DNA of 64,000 bases from assembly GCA_950295325.1 (NCBI GenBank), contig OX485804.1, positions 44,206,001 to 44,270,000 of the forward strand, given 5' to 3'. Source of the stretch: Polytrichum commune. Lineage: Eukaryota; Streptophyta; Polytrichopsida; Polytrichales; Polytrichaceae. The position numbers and the translations under genes are program-made. Below the pieces are notes generated by a model. That model made no database searches. It was not told the origin of the DNA and saw only the letters and a list, made by a program, of their open reading frames with translations. Shown here piece by piece: positions 59,149-64,000 of this stretch (its first letter is position 1; each line of letters begins with the position of its first letter).

Positions 59149-61208
59149 TCACTTATTATAATTCTCAAACATGCGGTTGAAATGCACCCATTTCCTTTTC
59201 TTTCCCAAAGATTGAAATGACATTTTCATAAAGACATGGCATGTACAATGCAGTATGTTGTCAATTGTGACACAATATGTAATATCCTCTTTGGAGACAA
59301 TGCTGATTAACACTCCAAATTCTAGATATGGAATGGCATTGACTTCAACCACCTAGTAACCGTCCCTACGTCTGACACTCTCCCATATGTTTTTATGATA
59401 TGCCTTTGGTGTTGCTAGATTGCAATGCATTGTTATTCCAAACTTGGAAGTTGGATGGGCATATGGATTTAGTGGCGCACAAAAATATGTCCAAAGGATT
59501 GGGAGTCTTGCAATCGTGGAAAACCTACACCGAGGAGAGAGAGCCTCATTTTGCTACAATTGGAATCCGGTGTCTTCGAGTGCCAATATCTCTTGCCTTG
59601 AGAGATTGGTACCTATCTTCACCAGCCATGTGTTGAGTACTACATGCCACCAATATGTATTTCTTCTTACTACCACTTACACAACGCTTGATGTCATCAT
59701 GACAAAACCAAAACTTGTACTCCATATTGTTGGTGGAGTGAAACCCTTTCTTTAATCCCTTGTACATGAGAGTAGGGGTGCCCATGTTTGCCAATTCTGA
59801 CTTTGGCATTGCACAAAGTTCTTATATTGGCTTGCATCATCCATCATCTTTTGACAAAGTTGGGTGGCAATCTTGCAATAAGCCAATGGGAAGAAAGACA
59901 GTCAGTCTTTAACACTAATGTAATATGTGACACACCATGCTCTGCAAATTTCAAGGAGTCCTCTATGCATGTCTTTCTAGCCCTAGTGTTAGGGTGAGGA
60001 ATTGAATGGTTTACTTTGTTGGATCGATGTAAATCGCAATCCGTACCTAGTGGTAGATCAATCTTTCAATCTTCCGTTTGGTGGATCCAAACAACTCAAA
60101 GCCCTCCAAATTACAATCTCTAGTATTGAGATCTTCCACCCCTAGATAGGACTTAATAACATCTGCTAGTAGTTTTGGATCTTCACACCTTGGAGCAAGC
60201 TTCAATTTCAAGGACGTAAAATCAAGGTCTTTACCAATGGAACCACCTCTCAATCACAACCTGTAATTTGCAATATGCATGAATGCATGGATTAAATCGT
60301 CCATTGTCGCTTCGTACAGACAAACTATTTTGTTTCCAAACCACTGGAGCCACTTATTGTGCACCATCTATGCAAGGTTACAAATTGACATTTTCGCATG
60401 TTCATCCATAGTTATATCTTGCAAACATAACAAAAATGATGGTAAATTATATATATATATATATATACCACAAATACTTAAAAGTAACAAACATTGCAAA
60501 ATAAAGAGAGGCAATGCTCTAACAAGAATCATATGACCACCCCATAGCCTATGACAAAAATCCAAAAATCCCAACCACTCGGAAAGGCCGAGAATGCCTC
60601 CCTTTGTGGCAACTCTAGATGACAATCACCATGAACGAATGACATGATATTTAATTTTGGCTTCGTCCATTGTTTTCATGTCCTTCCAATTACTGCATAG
60701 CCACTAGTGTTGAAACTACAAAGATGCCTTGATAAATTTTTGCGTTACCTTATCTAAGCTTTGTGATCAATAGAAAAGACAAGTGCGTTCACAATCCACC
60801 CTTGGCAAACTTGGGTCACCTTCACCATATATCTTCATGACTGCATCCCAATTTGCCTAAGTATTATCCGTTATGAAGCCTTTTGAAATGAATGTTTGAC
60901 ACTTCATTCTTCACCATAACCAATTTCAAGTTTTCTCAAAAGAGAGTATGAGCCGCACCATTTTCAGATTGCAGGTCACAACACGTAATGGTCAACACCT
61001 TACGGTACTTGCTATCGTACAAGTGGCACGCCAAGGTGGTCCAATCCTTCATACGTTTGACGTGGTCAAATAATATCCACAGATTCTTCGTATATCCTTC
61101 TACATGCACAAGCTTAACAAAATCCACACCACTCCCCGAAAGATCTACTGACATTTCGAAGACAAACATTTTGTCTTTGGACTTAGGTAAGTGTGCCAAT
61201 GACCGCAC
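59149..61208 (-). pseudogene. Decayed SWIM-finger (MULE-like) transposase
   Basis: On the - strand, blocks appear in order. At 61208-60936 the frame includes DHVKRMKDWTTLACHLYDSK and VLTITCCDLQSENGAAHTLF. At 60625-60530 it reads GILGLSEWLGFLDF and WGGHMIL. At 59352-59149 it reads YCVTIDNILHCTCHVFMKM, then SLGKKRKWVHFNRM. I recall this order from a transposase-like family common in non-seed plant genomes, with a DDE-type core and a C-terminal SWIM zinc finger (CxC...CxH). The later zinc ligands appear mutated (Phe and Arg). Stops and frameshifts separate the blocks. The family name is from memory and not checked. Confidence 0.55.
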
Positions 61209-62220
61209 AATCAGTCTTCAAATCCTTGTAAATAATAATTTACAAGTTTTATATCATTTCAAATATTGAAGGATTGTTAATCGTGAAGTGGGGATTCTCC
61301 TAAAAAATATAAATATAAATATAAAAACATTATGATTTGTGAAAGCTATCACAAATTGAATCTAGACATACATATGTGGATTTCAAAAGCTTACTAAGCC
61401 CTTCACCACACACTGTGTGGTACATGTATGTTCACGTTCTCTCCAAATTCCATGAACGTTCCCATTTTTGTTGTCCATAAGAGACTTGGATGGATTTCAT
61501 TATGTAAGAGGATATGCCCATTAGGTTAGGTCTTCTCCTCAGAGGGTCGGTGGCTTTAGGGTTTTCGTTTTGCTCCAAGGTCGGTTCTTGTTTGCAACAC
61601 TTGGAGTGCCTTGGCCGCACTTTGTCCGCATTTGCATTAAAGGTACCCGAGTTCCAGCTCCAATGGCCCTTCAAGTTGGCTAGCATCTTGTTCTAATCGA
61701 ACATAGTTGTATTGAATATCACGAACTATGTTGGAATGCATGGCCGATTTTCATAGTGCTTAGATTTGTGTGAGCTCCAGAGATTGGACGGAGGTCGAGC
61801 AATCAAGGAGGATAACATGTGGCCACATCATTCTTGATGGGAGTGTACCAAGCTCCAGAGGCCATGACTGCCAAAAGACCCACGCAAAAGAACAACATGT
61901 ACTCGTTCAGCGTGGTAAAGCACCACTCTATAAGTGTCATTTCCTCAATTTCTGTCAAGTAAGTTTGGTGTCCAATTTTCTTGCTCGAGGTTTTGCCAAT
62001 CTTCCAATCCTGAATGCTTGATGGGGGTATGCCATATAATTCTCATGCCAGCCTAATAGAGAGGTCTTTTTTATTTGACTACACCAAATGCCAATCGCAT
62101 AGACTATTATGACCATGTTCCTTTTTCTTTATTTTCCCCCATAGTTTATTGGAGCGAGGTTTGTGGGAACATGGCTATCTTTTCTAGATTTGAGAGGACC
62201 ACTTCTAATTTGTTTTGGAA
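61209..62220. other. Probable upstream part of the SWIM-transposase remnant
   Basis: The - strand frame at 61432-61686 lies directly upstream of the transposase remnant and may be its eroded N-terminus, but I recognise no domain in it. No other gene is supported. Confidence 0.3.
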
Positions 62221-62222
62221 CC

Positions 62223-62520
62223 TGCACAATGGTTCTAACTTGTTGCCATGGGCGTAGAATAGGATGTTTGGCCATCTAATCTTGCAAAATCACATCAACA
62301 AATAACTTGGGGTTTTAGCATCCTTTTAGAATTTTAAAAATTATACAAATACCAAATGATCCATAAATGGACATTGCACATTGGTTCTACTTTGTTGCCA
62401 TGGGCGTAGAATAGGATGCCCAACCATCTAATCTAGGAGAAATCACATTAGCAAAGAACTTAGTGATTTAGCATACTTTTGAAATATTTTTTAATTGTAC
62501 ACAAACCAAATGCTCCATCG
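62223..62520. repeat. Two-copy tandem duplication of about 148 bp
   Basis: Both copies contain TTGTTGCCATGGGCGTAGAA, AGGATG, CCATCTAATCT, AATCACAT and ACCAAATG, in order. Copy 1 is about 62223-62370 and copy 2 about 62374-62520. Confidence 0.85.
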
Positions 62521-64000
62521 ATATATAACATTGCTAGTAGTAGATATTACCTTGTATGTGTAGCAATGCTCTTCGTTTCAATTGTTGAAGTACATCTTCA
62601 TAGACTGCCATATACACAAGCTCTCCCATTGCAACCCATTGCAACTTTGGAAAGAAAAGGCGTGGGATCTCCCCAAGAAGTGGCTTCATTCAAGAAGATC
62701 ATCCTTTATACTATTTTCATCCCTTTCTTAAAACACAACATTTGTTGTAATTTCATCGATATGATGCTTTTTGTGAAAACATTCCAAATTTTCATCACTA
62801 TTTATTCATTATTCATCCAATGGGTGCCCAACATTCCTGAAGTTCCCTCGGGAGCTCTCATCGATGAAATTTGTGCGGTGGTTGTGTAGTCCGTATGTTG
62901 CATTCGGTCATTGGCGCAGTTACCTTACCCCAAGAATTTGTTGCCATGGACGTACTTGAAGCTCGAATGGTCTTTGAGTGCCATATTATTGTCCATCGTG
63001 TCAATTCCACTATGAATAATATGTTTTGAGCCCAATATGAAGTTATGACAATTTGGAGAGGCAAGAGTTATATATTATTCATGACAACCTCCAGGGATAA
63101 ACATGTTGGGTGATATCCTTCACCATTTGATGAAGATTTGAGGAGGTAGTCTACTAGGAATTGTTTGCTCTCTACCATCATTATAGCAGAGTTCTTAGCA
63201 ATGGGTGTTTTCGTTACCTCGTTTGCAAAATATTGGTAAGTCATATCAAGTGACGCACGACATGTACCCATTAACTACAAGGTGTTTATAACACCAAGAT
63301 GTATACAAGTCCTCGACATTCTAGGAAATATGGGATGGACATATATTATGCAAGCATAGCATAGCACATCACAATATATAATGGTGTGAAACGACATACT
63401 TTACATTATAATCTTGATTTTTCTTGGGCAACACGTCCCATAGAAAATGGGATAGAAGTCGATCCAATCCATTTGGTTTATTTGTAAATACCTCCATTGT
63501 GATACATGTAATCACAATAATTATTTGTGTACTACATATGACCGGTAAGAAGAACGCATGAAGGAAAGTCCAACTTTTTTGGGGGGGGGATATTTGTTGT
63601 TTTTATTATGCACCAAGTGGGTTCGTCCCACATCTTATCCATTTCATTTGTAGAACACCCATATCCATTAAGAACACCCATAACTATTGGGACAACGCAA
63701 ATAAAATATAACCTTTATAAGACGGTGACAAATATTTGATATCACATACATCTGTATTGTCAAAATCAATTGTGGAAAGATTAGGTTTAGACATTTTCCT
63801 AGACTTTGTCAATTTTACTGCATCTACGACATTCAATAATGTAGAGAATGAGTAATTGTGAAGAGGTGGATGTTGAGATAGAGATCTTTGGCAAACCAAT
63901 TTCATGTGCGACATATTATGATGGGCTTTATCAACATCCACAGAAACCAAAAGTAGAATGAGAGTCCTAGCCATATAAGGTAAAGGTGATGTATCAGAAA
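62521..64000. other. Gene-free right end of the window
   Basis: Frames on the - strand at 62858-63271 and 63684-63974 are open but have no recognised domain. A short T/G homopolymer junction lies at 63577-63590. No gene is supported. Confidence 0.4.

Overview
This looks like nuclear DNA of a land plant with a large, repeat-filled genome. Two multi-exon, GT-AG spliced genes sit among remnants of nearly every plant transposon class: Ty3/gypsy, LINE, CACTA, hAT, pogo/Tigger, PIF/Harbinger-like and a SWIM-finger transposase. The gene content does not let me name the species. The LINE and SWIM-transposase types suggest to me a non-seed plant or gymnosperm rather than a grass or rosid, but that is only an impression.

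Layout. 0-4.6 kb: three short inverted-repeat elements (families A, B and C) and a 155-bp tandem duplication containing G-boxes. 4.6-9.3 kb: a decayed Ty3/gypsy element read on the + strand (gag, protease, RT, RNase H, integrase), split by a GC-rich foldback element. 9.3-18 kb: AT-rich repeat wasteland with a LINE RNase-H remnant on the - strand and more copies of families A, B and C. 20.5-25.7 kb (-): a 15-exon gene, predicted 532-536 aa, whose C-terminal half resembles zinc-dependent N-acetylmuramoyl-L-alanine amidases (Amidase_3 type). 29.2-34.5 kb (-): a complete 12-exon prolyl 4-hydroxylase of the P4H1 type, 289 aa. 35-39.4 kb: short elements, including a pogo-type MITE with a TA target duplication.

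39.4-53.1 kb is the most striking part, a set of transposons inserted into one another. A pogo/Tigger-like element (39408-53147, TA duplication, CENP-B-type helix-turn-helix fragment) was entered by a CACTA element (39899-53096, TTA duplication). The CACTA element has a TNP2 gene on the - strand and a TNPA-like gene on the + strand. Its TNP2 coding sequence was entered by a hAT-type element (44867-46024, 8-bp duplication) loaded with a G-rich polypurine tandem array. An intron of its TNPA-like gene was entered by a TTA-flanked, PIF/Harbinger-like element (48215-49135) containing an almost perfect hairpin of about 80-bp arms. All boundaries were read from inverted termini and target-site duplications.

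53-64 kb: microsatellites, dispersed repeats and a decayed SWIM-finger (MULE-like) transposase on the - strand.

The two host genes run in the same direction about 3.5 kb apart and show no functional link: P4H1 is a secretory-pathway 2-oxoglutarate dioxygenase, and the amidase-like protein has no assigned role. Gene models were spliced by eye; exon lengths and phases add up, but there are no transcript data.
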